A DNA stretch of 64,000 nucleotides from Dolomedes plantarius (lineage: Eukaryota; Arthropoda; Arachnida; Araneae; Dolomedidae). The stretch is from the NCBI GenBank assembly GCA_907164885.2, contig OU015495.1, positions 2,032,808 through 2,096,807 on the forward strand. The letters are read 5' to 3'. The translations under genes and the position numbers were made by a program. Below, piece by piece: positions 1 to 11,625 of this stretch (the stretch's first letter is position 1; each line of letters opens with the position of its first letter). The notes beneath the pieces are model-generated. The model did not search any database, had not been told where the DNA came from, and worked only from the letters and a program-made list of their open reading frames with translations.

Positions 1-41
1 AATGTACGTGTCTTTTTTTTTTCTTTTTTCCCCTTATGACG

Positions 42-513
42 CAGGGCCCGATTCAGAAAATTCTTGACAATAGGCACAACTCGGAATGGAGGCCCCCTAA
101 CACTGATGTGGGCGTAAAATTTCCAAAATTGACACTCCCAATGATTCATGATTATTTTTTTTGTGTAAGTACCATTTTACCAAGAATTGGCTATTTGGAG
201 AGTAGAAGCCTAGAACATTATCAAATAACAAAAAGCAATACAGCATATTAACTTCATCATTAAAACACCAATACAATGCAACCAAAAAAACTTATTAATC
301 CCTCATATACACAATAACATACATATGATGAACTATACATATGATGAACCAATCCGTCAAATTTCAAAGGACATATAAAAAATTGCTATTAAAAAAGGTA
401 AAATAAAAAAAATTGAATTGGGAATTTTTTCTTTTTTTCTTTTAAAATAAAATTTTTGAGTGGCCAACTATCGGGGGCCCCTAGGCCCAGGCCTAATCGA
501 AAATCAGGGCCTG
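42..513. mobile_element. hAT-type MITE (non-autonomous)
   Basis: The ends form an imperfect terminal inverted repeat. The left end reads CAGGGCCCGATT and the right end, reverse-complemented, reads CAGGCCCTGATT. The flanks are CTTATGAC (33-40) and CTTATGAG (514-521), a likely 8-bp target duplication matching at 7 of 8 positions, which is the hAT signature. The interior is AT-rich and non-coding. The exact first base (41 or 42) is uncertain. Confidence 0.6.
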
Positions 514-628
514 CTTATGAGTGTTTTCCTGGGGCAAGCGAAGATTGCGGAACTGTTGGCCTTAAGGTTATGGGGAATCTGGACCAAATCTGACTTTCCT
601 GTAGCGGCTGGGGGGTTAGAGTTTAAGG

Positions 629-1048
629 CAGGGATCCCCAACCTTCTTGTACCTAAAAGCACATTCTAGAATACCGGTCCGACGGCGGGCACCATTTATT
701 TTTTCAAGGGGAATATATCGTTGGACATAGTTAATAATACATACACATAATATACAAAAAAACATATAATTCCAAAAATATAATTAAACATAAAAAAAAT
801 TATTGTTAATATTCTTGTATAAAATAAATAATTACTAAATAATACATACAAAATCTACAAAGTATAAAAATTCTTTATAATAAACGCCATTTCTACTTTT
901 GTGTGGTTAATCATTAAAAATAAGAAAACTTTTAAATAGCATTTTATTGAAAACTGAAATATTTTTATCGTGGTCGCACAGCGGTGGGCACACGTAAAAC
1001 GATCGGCGGGGGCCATAGTGCCCGCGGGCATAGGGTTGGGGTACCCTG
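629..1048. mobile_element. hAT-type MITE
   Basis: It begins CAGGGATCCCCAACC and ends GGTTGGGGTACCCTG, an inverted repeat of about 15 bp with one mismatch. It is flanked by GTTTAAGG (621-628) and GTCTAAGG (1049-1056), an 8-bp target duplication with one change. There is no coding capacity. CAG...CTG ends with 8-bp duplications are typical of the hAT superfamily. Confidence 0.75.
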
Positions 1049-1056
1049 GTCTAAGG

Positions 1057-1680
1057 TCTTTCGAAGCATAGCGTAGAGTTCCTGCGTTGCCGCCGAGATT
1101 GTTGACATGACTGTGATTCGTTTGACGTATCACGTGGTCTTTATGCAATCCGTCAGACTTAACTTGAGTCAACGTCAACGGTTGACGTCATTGCTTTGAG
1201 CTCTGTGATTGGTTGAAATTTTTATCGCTGACGCTACGCTCAGCACCGGATGCAATGTAAACGGGGCCCAAATGCTCTAACCCGTTGTGGGAGAGATGGA
1301 GAAAACATTCATCAGGATTACAGATCTAGAACGGCAAACCATACAAAACAATTCTATTAAATAATGTCAGCGCCCAAGATGCATTTCCAAGGGAATAGAC
1401 AAAATAGTGGCAAAATTACAGCATTGTAAATTTACTGAAGTTACTGAATTCAACGCGCACTTTTTACCTAGAAGAAGTAAAAATCAGAATGAATGAGATC
1501 AAGCTCAAAATTGCATACATTCAGGTAAACAAAATGTTCATATTGCCTTTAATAAAGTAGTTACCACCAACAATATAGAGTGTTTAGCGTCAGCAGGTAC
1601 CAGCGCATGGACCTGGGTCCGAATCCTAGTCAAGGTATGGATGTTTCTGAGAGGCTCCCTCGTAGAAGTAGCTTTTGTTC
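1057..1680. other. unassigned spacer
   Basis: I see no gene or recognisable repeat in this stretch. The short open frames in it have no family resemblance and no codon structure that I can defend. Confidence 0.5.
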
Positions 1681-1692
1681 ATCTAGTGAGTG

Positions 1693-2179
1693 CAAGCATG
1701 TCAAACTCGCGGCCCTCAACGAGTATTTGTGCGGCCCAGGCCCAGCATATATAACGGTATGTAAGTATCGTGTCACCTTATGCGCGTGCACAGGCGCAAC
1801 CCCCCCCCCTCCCCCCCCAGGAGTGAATATTTTACCAGCCGACTACCATATACCAGACCAGTAGTCTGGTCAAGATGTGCGAAGTGATTTGTTTGGTGGG
1901 TGTAAAACAGGTTATATTTCGCTTTCGGAGAAATCTAATTAATTTGTGCAATTATTCCGTGTCTGGGAAGTTAAATGTTCAGGAGAAAAAAGGTGTCAAG
2001 AAGAAAACATTAATATTGTTGTTGTTCTTGTTTTTTTTATACTATACTTTTCAATATAAACCCACGTTTTTACGGAAATTGATTTCGAAGGTTTTCTTTT
2101 TTTTTTTTTTCTTGCGGCCCACATAAACTTAAAACCTCTGTCATTTGGCCCATGTCATTGTTTGAGTTTGACACGCTTG
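1693..2179. mobile_element. hAT-type MITE A (GTGTCAAACTC family)
   Basis: The ends are CAAGCATGTCAAACTC and GAGTTTGACACGCTTG, an inverted repeat with one mismatch. The terminal sequence, including CTCGCGGCCC and GCGGCCCA just inside, is shared with the element at 25380-25679. ATCTAGTG lies to the left (1681-1688, followed by a stray AGTG) and to the right (2180-2187), consistent with an 8-bp target duplication. The middle is AT-rich with a C-run near 1800. Confidence 0.7.
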
Positions 2180-2187
2180 ATCTAGTG

Positions 2188-3130
2188 CAGGGGTCCCCAA
2201 AGTGGTCGATATCGACCCCAAGGGCTCGATAAGAGTTCTATAGGGGTCGATGAATACATGAGGGTCGAAAGGGGGTCGATGAATACACGGGGTTGAAAGG
2301 GGGTCGATTAACACCAAAGAGGATCAATTAAATTGTCTAGCAAAAAAATGGAAAATTCCAATAAAAATTCGAAATACGGATATGATCAACTACTGACTAC
2401 CCTAGTTATAGCTTGAATTTTGCCTTAGCCTACGCTGCTTACAGCATGTGTTACTCTGTTTTCACGTATCTGGCAACGGTACTAGTATTGCAAACATGTT
2501 ATGAACGCTGGTGGTTCATTATACACAGACATACGTTACACTGTTATGCTCTAGTAGGGTTGTCACTCTAAGTATTTTATATCTAAATGTAGATATTTTG
2601 TCCTTTACAGAGAAAATATCGTAATATATCGAAAATCATTAAATTTAGAAACTTTTTTATTATCTTTTTTCCTATCTAATGATACTGAATAGATAAAATT
2701 TAGATGTAATTATACTTCCTTCCAATTCTAAATTTCTATTGTTAGCAAAATGTGGCAACGCTGCAGTCTGAGAAAAACTCTGAATTTATGTTATATTTTC
2801 AATGATAATTGTGTATTTTACGTAATATGACACGTACGGTTTAAGAACTACAGGAAAATTTCCATCTATCCATAATTTTGCTATTATTTTTTTAAAATTA
2901 TAATATCAGTGGAGAATATCTCCTTTTTCTGTTAATGTTATTGAGTAGATTTTATAAGATATGGGAACTATAAATTCTTTTGTTGGGTTGTTATGCAAGT
3001 CTCCTTATCGTTTAACATCAGAAATGCAAAAAACAATTTTATATTTTTGTTAAATACTTAATCTGGGGATCGATAAGAAGGAAAATATTCTATGAAGGGG
3101 TCCATGGTATAAAAAGTTTGGGGACCCCTG
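2188..3130. mobile_element. hAT-type non-autonomous element B (CAGGGGTCCCCAAA ends)
   Basis: The ends are CAGGGGTCCCCAAA and TTTGGGGACCCCTG, a perfect 14-bp inverted repeat. It is flanked on both sides by ATCTAGTG (2180-2187 and 3131-3138). Near the left end are short GGGTCGATGAATACA-type repeats (2240-2310). There is no transposase reading frame, so it would depend on an enzyme supplied from elsewhere. Confidence 0.85.
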
Positions 3131-3138
3131 ATCTAGTG

Positions 3139-3998
3139 GGCTGTTCCCTTATAAAGAAGCCAACAAATCCCGCTAAGGATAATTGCTTGTCTCACTGGAA
3201 AGCATAAAAAACTTTATTAAAGTAAATAGCCGTAAAACCACTCGTTTTATTGACTGTGATATAACTTAAAGTAATAATTTCAACTTTTGTGAAGAAAAAA
3301 TTTCAAACTGTAGGTAAACAGCAATATGGAAAAAAATCCTTAAATTTAAACAAATATTAATGACTTTTTAAGCAATCAGACAACGCCAAATCCAACATTG
3401 TTTGATTGATACTCTATATAAAACCTGCAGTGTGGTATTACCTGCAGTTTAAGAATATTGTGAATGTCCGACATCACTAGAGTAGATGCCGTAGGTCCCA
3501 CTTATGCGAGGGTCCTAACTTGGCGCAGACGGTCCTGTCCTCTTAAGTTCGGCATTGGTCAGAGGAGCAGGACCAAACAAAAATATATAATAAGAGGCAC
3601 TTTTAACACTTTTATCTAAAAAACGAAGGTGAAAAGTTATGTCAACTTTCCGTTTTTGTTACACTGGCGGAAAAATGTGCTAAGAAGTGGAATTGCTCTC
3701 AAAAGTCGATGAACTGTGAAACAAGATAAACAATACCTTTACACTTTCAGGAAACAAACGTGTCTCAGACGATAAGAAATTATGAGCAAGTAAAAGAATG
3801 AAACAAGAAACAAACAATTGTTATGATAACAATGCCAAACACAGATAGGAATTTCTTACATTGGGATAATAACTGATATGAAATGATTTCGAATGATATG
3901 AAATGTATTCGAATTTTTCTTGGGGGTTTGTTTCCTATGAGAGTAATATGAGTTTAATATTTTGCAGAAATCTAAAATTTCGTTGCTTAATATTTAAA
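3139..3998. other. unassigned spacer
   Basis: I see no gene, inverted repeat or tandem array here. The sequence is AT-rich. Confidence 0.4.
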
Positions 3999-4083
3999 AC
4001 TAGCTGAAAACCCGCACTTCACTACGGAGTACATTCAAATTAAATACAACGGTGAATGTATGCAATTAATGCCAAAAAAAATA

Positions 4084-4148
<65 letters not shown>

Positions 4149-4830
4149 AAATTCAACGATCAATGTATGCAATTGATGTAAAAAAACAAAAAAATATATT
4201 TATAAAAAAATCGTAACGGATATTTTTATAGACAAAATAATGTAGATGAATAAATTCAAATTAAATCTAATAGAACATACTAAAGAATATAGTACAGTTA
4301 ATATAGTACAGTTTGAGGAACATACATTTACCGTATTTTATTTATTTTTTTTTTGGATAATGTCCAATTGTCTGCCGTATTAGCAAGATAAAAAATATTT
4401 TTTTTGTCTCTTTTGTTGTTATGCATGTGACGATAAATTAATTTAAAGTACCAGAAAAAAATCACTTGATCAGCGTTTAATAAATTAAATTCTAAAAATA
4501 AATTTTTAAAAATTCCCGAAAATTCAGAAAATGGAGGTAAAGATTCGAAAAAGATTTCATTTGAAAGGAATTTTTATGATCTTTCTCTTGATATAAATTT
4601 TATAACCCTCAAATTATTATTTTAAATGTAAACTCTAAAGAATGTTACAAAAACAGCTCAAATATTTAATTTTAAAATATCTAAGAATTTTTCAAAAATC
4701 TTTCTTAGTGCACCCCTACACTATAAGAAGAATCGCCATGCAAAATGTCAGCCCTTTAGGTCCAGCGGTTTGATCTGTGCGTTGTATGTCAGTCAGTCAG
4801 TTACGGAACTGTTTTATATATATATATAAA
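3999..4830 (-). repeat. unclassified interspersed repeat, undisturbed copy
   Basis: Read on the minus strand, this stretch matches the plus strand at 52672-53037 and continues at 54483-54945. It includes the CAGTTACTGACTGAC-like start, the segment around TTTTGCATGGCGATTCT, and an internal (TA)n run. The match shows one family in two orientations, about 48 kb apart. This copy lacks the piggyBac found in the other, so it preserves the empty site, TTAA near 4485. No coding capacity is seen, and I cannot place the family. Confidence 0.8.
4088..4143. repeat. (TA)n microsatellite
   Basis: A pure TA run of about 55 bp lies inside the interspersed repeat. The second copy of that repeat carries a (TA)n run at the corresponding place (about 54822-54885), so the run belongs to the family. 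Confidence 0.95.
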
Positions 4831-5387
4831 CAAATAAAATAAAATATATGAACAGCTGCTGGAAATTTTTTTCTCAAGTATGATTAAAATTCGAGATAAA
4901 ATTACTTTATCGTAAACAATTACTTCTGTTCGAACATTTAAGGCTTTTGCTTTTTAGAAGAATCGTAATCAATTTTGAAGTCGTTTCATGGAAACTTCCT
5001 TTCCCACTGGGAATTAGTTTACCGGATCAAGGAGTTTCCTAAATAATAATAGTCTATTGGCTTAGCAGGTTATCATTTCGCTCAATTTTGTTCAAATATA
5101 TAAGTAAATTGAAGAAAATGGAGTAAAACAATACAAAATAGACTTAATAAAAAATCACTTTAAGAAATGTATATGGTAAAACAAACCAAAATCACCTAAG
5201 CAACTAAAACTGCTTTCAGGATCGATTTAAAGAGTTCCGGAAAATACCACAATATTTTATCTTGGTACATTGATTATGTTGTCATTTTAATATGCTCATG
5301 CATCTTCTAGATTTATATATATTTACAGGTATATCATTGCATTTATTTATTATTATTATTTTTTCAAAGATGGTTGGACAAATTAAA
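4831..5387. other. unassigned spacer
   Basis: AT-rich, with no gene or repeat structure that I can support. Confidence 0.4.
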
Positions 5388-5395
5388 TGTACTTA

Positions 5396-5559
5396 CTGTG
5401 GCGCACCGGGGGGGGGGGGGGGGCAAGGGGCCCTGCCCCCCCAAAGAAATAGAAATTGCATTATGAATATTGATTTTGCATTATAAATATTTTTATCCGT
5501 TCATCTCGCCGCCCCCCCCCCCAAAAAAAAAAGAAAAAAAAATCCTGGGTGCACCACTG
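5396..5559. mobile_element. short hAT-type MITE with poly-G and poly-C arms
   Basis: The left end CTGTGGCGCACC and the right end GGTGCACCACTG form an imperfect inverted repeat. The flanks TGTACTTA (5388-5395) and TGTACTTA (5560-5567) are a perfect 8-bp target duplication. The arms carry long G and C runs that could pair, so the single strand could fold into a hairpin. Confidence 0.8.
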
Positions 5560-5567
5560 TGTACTTA

Positions 5568-6169
5568 AATAGGAAAAAATTAAGGTTATTCTCTATTTAA
5601 GTCAAGATCAAACAATCATTTGAATTTAGTTCTCCGTCATGTTTGATAATTTTAATCATCTTTCTAAAATTAGACTAAAGAATAATTAAAATGTCTTCGA
5701 ACTTGCCTTTCGTGTGTCTCTGTGAGGCAGCTAACACACGCGCTTCTAGTAATTGATATTGATTCAAATTCTTAGAGGCATTGATTCTTTTTTGTACCTA
5801 GAGGTCGGAGACACAAAAAGGAATCGAATGACATTACTTGGAAACAAACATAAATGAAATACGTTACTACTGGATTTTTCTTTCTTTCTTAAAAAAAAAT
5901 AAATAAATAAATACTCAGAACCCAAACTTCGTAATTGTTTCATGCGGCATCCAAACTTTCTTATAGGCATTTTCGATGAGTAATTCATCGTTTTGTATAG
6001 TTATAATTAAAGTTGCGCATTACTTAGTTAAAACTGTGTATTAATTCTCCACACTATAAAATATTCTATTCTATATTGTTTAGAATTTCTATATTTCTAG
6101 TATATTAAAAAATTATGACAATAGTGTAGTAGGAAGAAGACATGATTAAATTTGTAGGCAATTTGGGGG
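5568..6169. other. unassigned spacer
   Basis: AT-rich, with no gene or repeat structure that I can support. Confidence 0.4.
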
Positions 6170-7438
6170 TATAGAGGGTCCGAAATTTGTACACATAGCT
6201 GCCGCCTCTGGCAGCTAAAACGGCTCCAACCTAGTTAGGCATCGAGTCGAACTGGCTTGGATGACAGATACGGGCAAGTCATTCCATGCTGCTTCAAGTC
6301 TATGCCACATTTCATCAATCGTAGTAGCTGGAGAGCAGTAGCGACCCAGTCTCTCAGCAACCTATGACCAGATATTTTCAATAGGTGAGAGATCTGAAGA
6401 ACGTGCTGGCCAGGGCAACTGTCGAACACCCTGTGTGCCGAAATAGGTCAGGACACGACGGGCAACATGTAGTCTTGAGTTATCTTGTTGAAAGATGACG
6501 TATCCGAGGCCTCGAAGATACGGCACAGCCACCGGCCTTAAGATCTGAGAAATGTAATAACGCAGGCTGTTCAGATTTCTTGTTCGTGTCGTGTATCCAA
6601 TGGCTGCTCATACCATCACACCGATTGCAGGGCCCGTATGACGATATCGAATGCAAGCAATCCAAGTGTGTTCTCCTCAGTGCCTCGAGACACGGATACT
6701 TCCATCATGATGCTGCACGCAGAACTGGTACTCGTCTGAAAAGACGACATGGTGCCACTTCTGTATCCAGTTTTGTCGTTGGGCGCACCACTGTCGCCGG
6801 GCGTCTTTATGCTGCAGTGTCAAGGGAAGCCGCAATAATGGTCGCCGTGCAGACAGTTCGTGCTGCTCCAGATGTCGCATTGTCCGTGCGGATACTTGTC
6901 TCGCGCTGCAAAGAAGCAGTTTTTCCCGACTCAAGGTCCGTGTGGCTGTACGATCCTACAAGGCCGACCTGACAACATGTCTGTCCTCTCGGGAGGAAGT
7001 GGCCGGAGGCTGATGAAATCTTGCATGGAGTTCAGTATGATCCTTTTGAACCCATCGATACCATATTCGAATGGCAGTCGTTGGATTCCGACCAATGCGA
7101 GTAGCAATATCATGCAACGATTTACCGCACTCTCGATAGGCCACGATCTTGCCGCTATCGAATTTCGACATGTGCTGGTAGCCGTTTCTCCTTCTTATAT
7201 TAGGCATAACACGATCATCTCACAAACAACCAACATTCAAATGTGATTTCCAAATGAGAAACCCGCTGCGTAACTTTCCTTTTATACAGAGTTTGAGATG
7301 CCGTTTCTCCTTCCTGCGTCGTTTGATTGCGCTTAAATGCTAACCATTTGCATATCCCAGCATCTTCCTCCTTTCATTCGAATTTGACGTTTGTATCATA
7401 CCTCCTTCATGGTGCTGCAATTTTAATGGCCATCAGTG
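6170..7438 (-). mobile_element. decayed Tc1 element
   Basis: It contains the transposase relic described separately. The right end, GGCCATCAGTG followed by TA (7439-7440), resembles the end of the complete Tc1 at 41878-43287 (GGCCAGCAGTG). I could not find the matching left end, so the left boundary is approximate and may be truncated. Confidence 0.65.
6235..7207 (-). pseudogene. Tc1 transposase relic (DD34E), frameshifted
   Basis: A nearly full-length Tc1/mariner transposase can be followed on the minus strand across several frames. The start at 7207 leads into a helix-turn-helix region (MSKFDSGKIVAYRECG). The catalytic regions are visible: VVFSDEYQF near 6760, IFQQDNSRLH near 6490, and SPIENIWS near 6375. 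The second Asp and the Glu are 34 residues apart. Stops and frame changes break it at about 6955, 6670 and 6365. It is related to the intact transposase at 42014-43054 but clearly diverged. The intact enzyme would cut and paste the element at TA sites; this copy cannot. Confidence 0.85.
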
Positions 7439-7454
7439 TATGTATATCACTTTA

Positions 7455-7760
7455 CTGATCATTGTAGCTCTCGAACCATAAGTCCTAGGAAGCTGAAATT
7501 TTGTATGGGGGTTCTTCTGTGCCTCTAAGAACTCACAAAGAAATCTTTTTTTTTTTAAATTCTAACTTTAAGAGGTTAAAAGGGGCTTAAACTTCTAAAC
7601 TGAAACACTAATTGACTGATCACTGTATAAAACCATAAGACCTAGGAAGAGGAAATTTTACATGATAGCTTCTCTAAGGCCCTAAATGCAAGTAGTAAAG
7701 ATTTTTTAAAAATTCAAATTTTAAGGTGGTTAAAAAGAGCTTAAGCCTCTCAAGAAGAAA
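7455..7760. repeat. degenerate two-copy tandem repeat
   Basis: Two units of about 155 bp each start near TGATCATTGTA and TGATCACTGTA. Both carry CCATAAG(T/A)CCTAGGAAG, an AAATTTT segment and a GGTTAAAA...GCTTAA(A/G)C tail. Similarity is moderate. No function can be assigned. Confidence 0.6.
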
Positions 7761-7965
7761 AAAAAATTAAAACCGTATATAAGATACCCGTATAAAAAAT
7801 ATAAACTCAGATCATTGTCGTTAAATTACAAGCTGAACTCCGCTGAAGAATGACAACGCTTTACTGCTAAAGTTAATTTAAATTAAACTAACTAAATTAC
7901 ATAATTGATGGTACAAATGTATTCCGTAGGGAAGTACAAGTATTTAGCTAGTATATATACATATA

Positions 7966-8047
7966 CAGTGAAACTTCTCAAACGCTGCCAGTCTTGATAC
8001 CGAATAAAAGAGGCGGTTTTGCAAGATGGCCGACTAGAGAAGTTTCA

Positions 8048-8048
<1 letters not shown>
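7966..8048. mobile_element. very short Tc1/mariner-type MITE
   Basis: The left end CAGTGAAACTTCTC and the right GAGAAGTTTC are inverted repeats at a TA site. The same ends (CAGTAAAACTTCTC and GAAGTTTCACTG) bound the 171-bp MITE at 25685-25855, so this is a shorter member of that family. The last bases before the microsatellite are eroded. Confidence 0.65.

Positions 8049-8116
<68 letters not shown>
8049..8116. repeat. (CA)n(TA)n microsatellite
   Basis: A CA run passes directly into a TA run. It separates the short MITE on its left from the decayed Tc1 element on its right. Confidence 0.95.
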
Positions 8117-9474
8117 CTCGTCAAAAGTGAAATTGCCACACCATGAAGGAATGAGCGTAGCGAGGTGAAAATAACAGGATTGGTAGATGTCAGAGACATA
8201 TGCAAATGATTAAATTCGCGTGCGCATCTGGTCACATGATACCCAGTTTCTGGCTATAAAATCCAGTAGCTGGCCCGCTCTGTATATGCTATCAATGACA
8301 GATTATTGTTGTAACGGAACTTGAAGAAGGGTAGAAAATGCCTCGGCCACATCAGCGAGCTGAATACCAGCAGTTATCGTCTGTGGAACGAGAACGTATC
8401 CTAAAACTGCATATCTCGGTTTCTCCATGCGCGCAATTGCCAGTCGTGTTGGACGGAACGTCAGTACAATTCAGCGATGGACGCAGGACCATCTGAGAAC
8501 ACGGCAAAGAGGCAGCGGATCATCCAGGTGCGCGTCAGATGGCACTGATAGGCAATTTCGGCGAATGTTTCGTGGGGACCGTTCGGCCCGGTAAGTCATA
8601 TTCAAACCTACCTACCATTATCAGATGGGGCATCTGTCTCCTGCCAAACCATCCGTAAAAGGTTGCATGAGGCAGGGATGCGCGAGCGACGGCCAGCCAC
8701 TGGGGTTCCTTTAACCACTCGACACAGGGCTGCCCGTCTGGCTTGGTGTCGACGTGATCGTTACTGGACGAACTAATGGCATCGGGTATTATTTTCAGAG
8801 GAATCCCTACTTTGTTTATGGAGGAATGACGGTCGTGGACGTGTGTAGCGACTTCCCGGAGAACGTTACATGGAAGCCCATACTGTCGAATGCCACACCG
8901 GCCCCCCACCGGGCTTCATGGTTTGGGATGGCATCATGTTCGGACAGCGGACGACCCTTGTGCACATTCCTGGCAGTTTAACATCGGCCCGGTACGTAAC
9001 ACAAGTTGATGCGCCTGTGGGTCAGCCACTTGTGCAGGCCGCCCCCGGCTCGTCATTTCAGCAGGAAAATGCCTAGCCTCATGTCGCATGTCACACTCTG
9101 AACAGTCTCAATGGAATTCACATCCTTTCTTGGTCGGCAGCCTCATCCGATCTCTCTCCCATCGAGCATGTGTGGGGGGCATTCGGAGTTACGATGCACA
9201 GGGCACCGCAGCCACATACCGTAGAGGAACTGAGAGCTGCAGTGGACTCGGCTTGGCAAGGAATATCTCAGGAGACCATTAATAGCCTCATAGATAGTAT
9301 GCCTCGCCTTTTAGAGCCTGTGTGGTGGGCACATTAGATACTGAATAAACAGTTTAATTTTTCCTATCTTTGTTTGTTTCTTTAATCATCTGCATATGTG
9401 TCTTACCTCTACCGATCCTATTATTTTAACATCTCTACGCGCATTCTTTCATGGTGTTTCACTTTTGACGAGTG
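8117..9474 (+). mobile_element. decayed Tc1 element with both ends
   Basis: The left end CTCGTCAAAAGTGAAA and the right end TTTCACTTTTGACGAG are a perfect 16-bp inverted repeat. The repeat resumes inside with CACCATGAA(G/A)GAATG. TA lies on each side (8115-8116 and 9475-9476), with two outer bases lost on the left. The length of about 1.36 kb is normal for Tc1. It lies against a microsatellite on the left and a satellite array on the right. Confidence 0.8.
8338..9330 (+). pseudogene. Tc1 transposase relic
   Basis: Coding starts at MPRPHQRAEYQQLSSVERER (8338), a typical Tc1 N-terminus. A frameshift near 8400 leads into a helix-turn-helix-like segment (MRAIASRVGRNVSTIQRW) in another frame. Later pieces include the VWDGIMFGQRT region (near 8927) and, out of frame, SIEHVWGAF-like and MPRL-like blocks near 9160 and 9300. 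Several frame changes and stops make it non-functional. It is not a recent duplicate of the other Tc1 copies here, because its terminal repeats differ. Confidence 0.75.
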
Positions 9475-9476
9475 TA

Positions 9477-10303
9477 TGTCGTCTCCACTTGCATCACAGG
9501 TTCTCTAGGCTCGGGAACCAATTGGGCAGCATCTACATTCGTAAGGGTTTCAACTCCCTCTATCATCTATGTTTCGTGGTTTATTAATAACCCCCCCCCC
9601 CCCCCCCAATAGAACAGTCTCGAAGAATCAAGTCGCCGAGGGAAGAAAATCTTGAGTCGTCACCACTTGCATCACAGGTTCTTTATACGCTCGGGAACCA
9701 ACTGGGCAGCATCTACTTTTGTAAGGGTTTCAACTCCCTCTATCATCTATGTTTGGTGGTTTATTAATACCCCCCCCCCAACAGAACGTTCTCGAAGAAT
9801 CCAGTCGCCGAGGGAAGAAAATCTTGAGTCGTCTCCACTTGCATCACAGGTTCTCTAGGCTCGGGAACCAACTGGGCAGCATCTACTTTTGTAAGGGTTT
9901 CAACTCCCTCTATCATCTATGTTTGGTGGTTTATTAATACCCCCCCCCCCCAAGAGAACATTCTCGAAGAATCCAGTCGCCGAGGGAAGAAAATCTTGAG
10001 TCGTCTCCACTTGAATCACAGGTTCTCTACGCTCGGGAACCAACTGGGCAGCATCTACTTTTGTAAGGGTTTCAACTCTCTCTATCATCTATGTTTGGTG
10101 GTTTATTAATAACACCCCCCCCCCCCCCCCAAGAGAACGTTCTCGAAGAATCCAGTCGCCTCCACTTTCATCACAGGTTCTCTAGGCTCGGGAACCAACT
10201 GGGCAGCATCTACTTTTGTAAGGGTTTCAACTCCCTCTATCATCTATGTTTGGTGGCTTATTAATACACCCCCCCTCCCAAATAGTACGTTCTCGAAGAA
10301 TCC
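9477..10303. repeat. satellite array, about 175-bp unit, five copies
   Basis: The landmark ATCACAGGTTCT recurs near 9494, 9672, 9843, 10016 and 10172, giving steps of about 178, 171, 173 and 156 bp. Each unit contains TCGGGAACCAA(T/C)TGGGCAGC, a CTCTATCATCTATG segment, a poly-C run of variable length and TCTCGAAGAATC. The last unit is shortened. Units are similar by eye apart from the C-run. The array abuts the Tc1 element on its left. Confidence 0.9.
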
Positions 10304-11625
10304 AGATGAGCATTCTTGGTCCGGCCACATACAGAAGTTCACAGGCCATTTTAAATTCGATCTCTAGTGTACCGCTTTCGGTTCAGTTGCGAGATTATCT
10401 TCGTAGTGCCTGTATGCACCAAACCAGCCGAGATATGTTCGGCCGTTGTAACTCCAAAGTACTAAGCCTTTTGTATATATTTTTGTATATAGGTTAAGCT
10501 AGTATCATACTTTACGTATTGTTATTTCGAAATTATTCTTCGAACGGCGAACTATCCTACACACACACAAACACACACATATATATTTATTTATATACTA
10601 GCTCAAATCTGTAACGTGTATGTATCTGGCTAATGTTTCATTATTTTTGTCATATGCAAAAGGAATTATATTACATTATTAAAATATAATTTTTTAAGCT
10701 CATTAGCAAATCTGCAGGAATTTCGCCTGAAGTCCTGCATAATTAGCAAGAAGTTTGAAATTATTTCTAATGTTTTGAAAAAAAAATTGACTCGGGAAGC
10801 GTAATTATTCTGCATTTCACCATCAGATTAAATCTGTGGGAGACAAGTGATCCTCTCTTATCGTTCTAAAGAAGGAATGAAGCCAAATAACTGCGGCCAA
10901 ATCGTTTATCTTCGTTTGATATACGCACGGCGTGGACGCGTGATAAGCTGAAGGAAAAAGAGAGAGAATCAAATAATCAGTTCAAGAATAAAAGGCAGGA
11001 AATCATCGCCCCAGAAAACAACGTTTCATCCGTTTACAGATGAAATGTAATCCTCTGTGACAGTGTTTCACAATCAGTAGGTCGCGCGACCAATTTGGAG
11101 TCCGCTGTGACGTCTCAAAAGCGTCGCGAGAAGGTTCCAAATTTTTAAAAATGAAATATAAAGAAACCAAGAATTATATAAAGATGAGACGGAAATAAAT
11201 GCATAAGGCGTTTTTTTTATTATTTTATCTTAAAAAAATTAAAAACTTAATCTGTCATTTTGGCGCTAAAAAAAATTCGTTGGGTTTCAGTATAATGCGC
11301 GTTTTCACTCTTTTTTTTTTTCTTGGTCACATTATTTCATACTTGTTTCATACTTGCATCAAATTGCAGGATATCGGCTTCGAGACAGATGATGATTACT
11401 CGAGACGGATTTGAATTATTTTAAAGTTTAACTTCATCCTTTTTGTTTCTATTTTCAAATGAAACTCTTTTTTTCTTCTTCTTTCATTTTTGGTAATGTG
11501 GAATTTAGATTCGTTAAGGATGGTGAAGACAGCTATGATTTACGATAAAAAATAAAACTATTGCGTATGTTACTAGCGTTAAACATTCAAGATCTCACTT
11601 ACAGCTAACTATTGTAACGAGAAAC
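10304..11625. other. unassigned spacer
   Basis: No gene is seen. CAGTGTTTCACAATC near 11061, followed by GGTCGCGCGACC, resembles one end of a SPIN-like hAT element, but I found no partner end. Short CA and TA runs occur at 10560-10600. Confidence 0.4.

Noticed and set aside
9477..10303. Regular repeats considered as a CRISPR-like array
   Set aside because: Units are about 175 bp and similar along their length, without short repeats separated by unique spacers, and the DNA is eukaryotic. It is a satellite.
11061..11120. SPIN-like hAT left end
   Set aside because: The partner end and target duplication were not found downstream.
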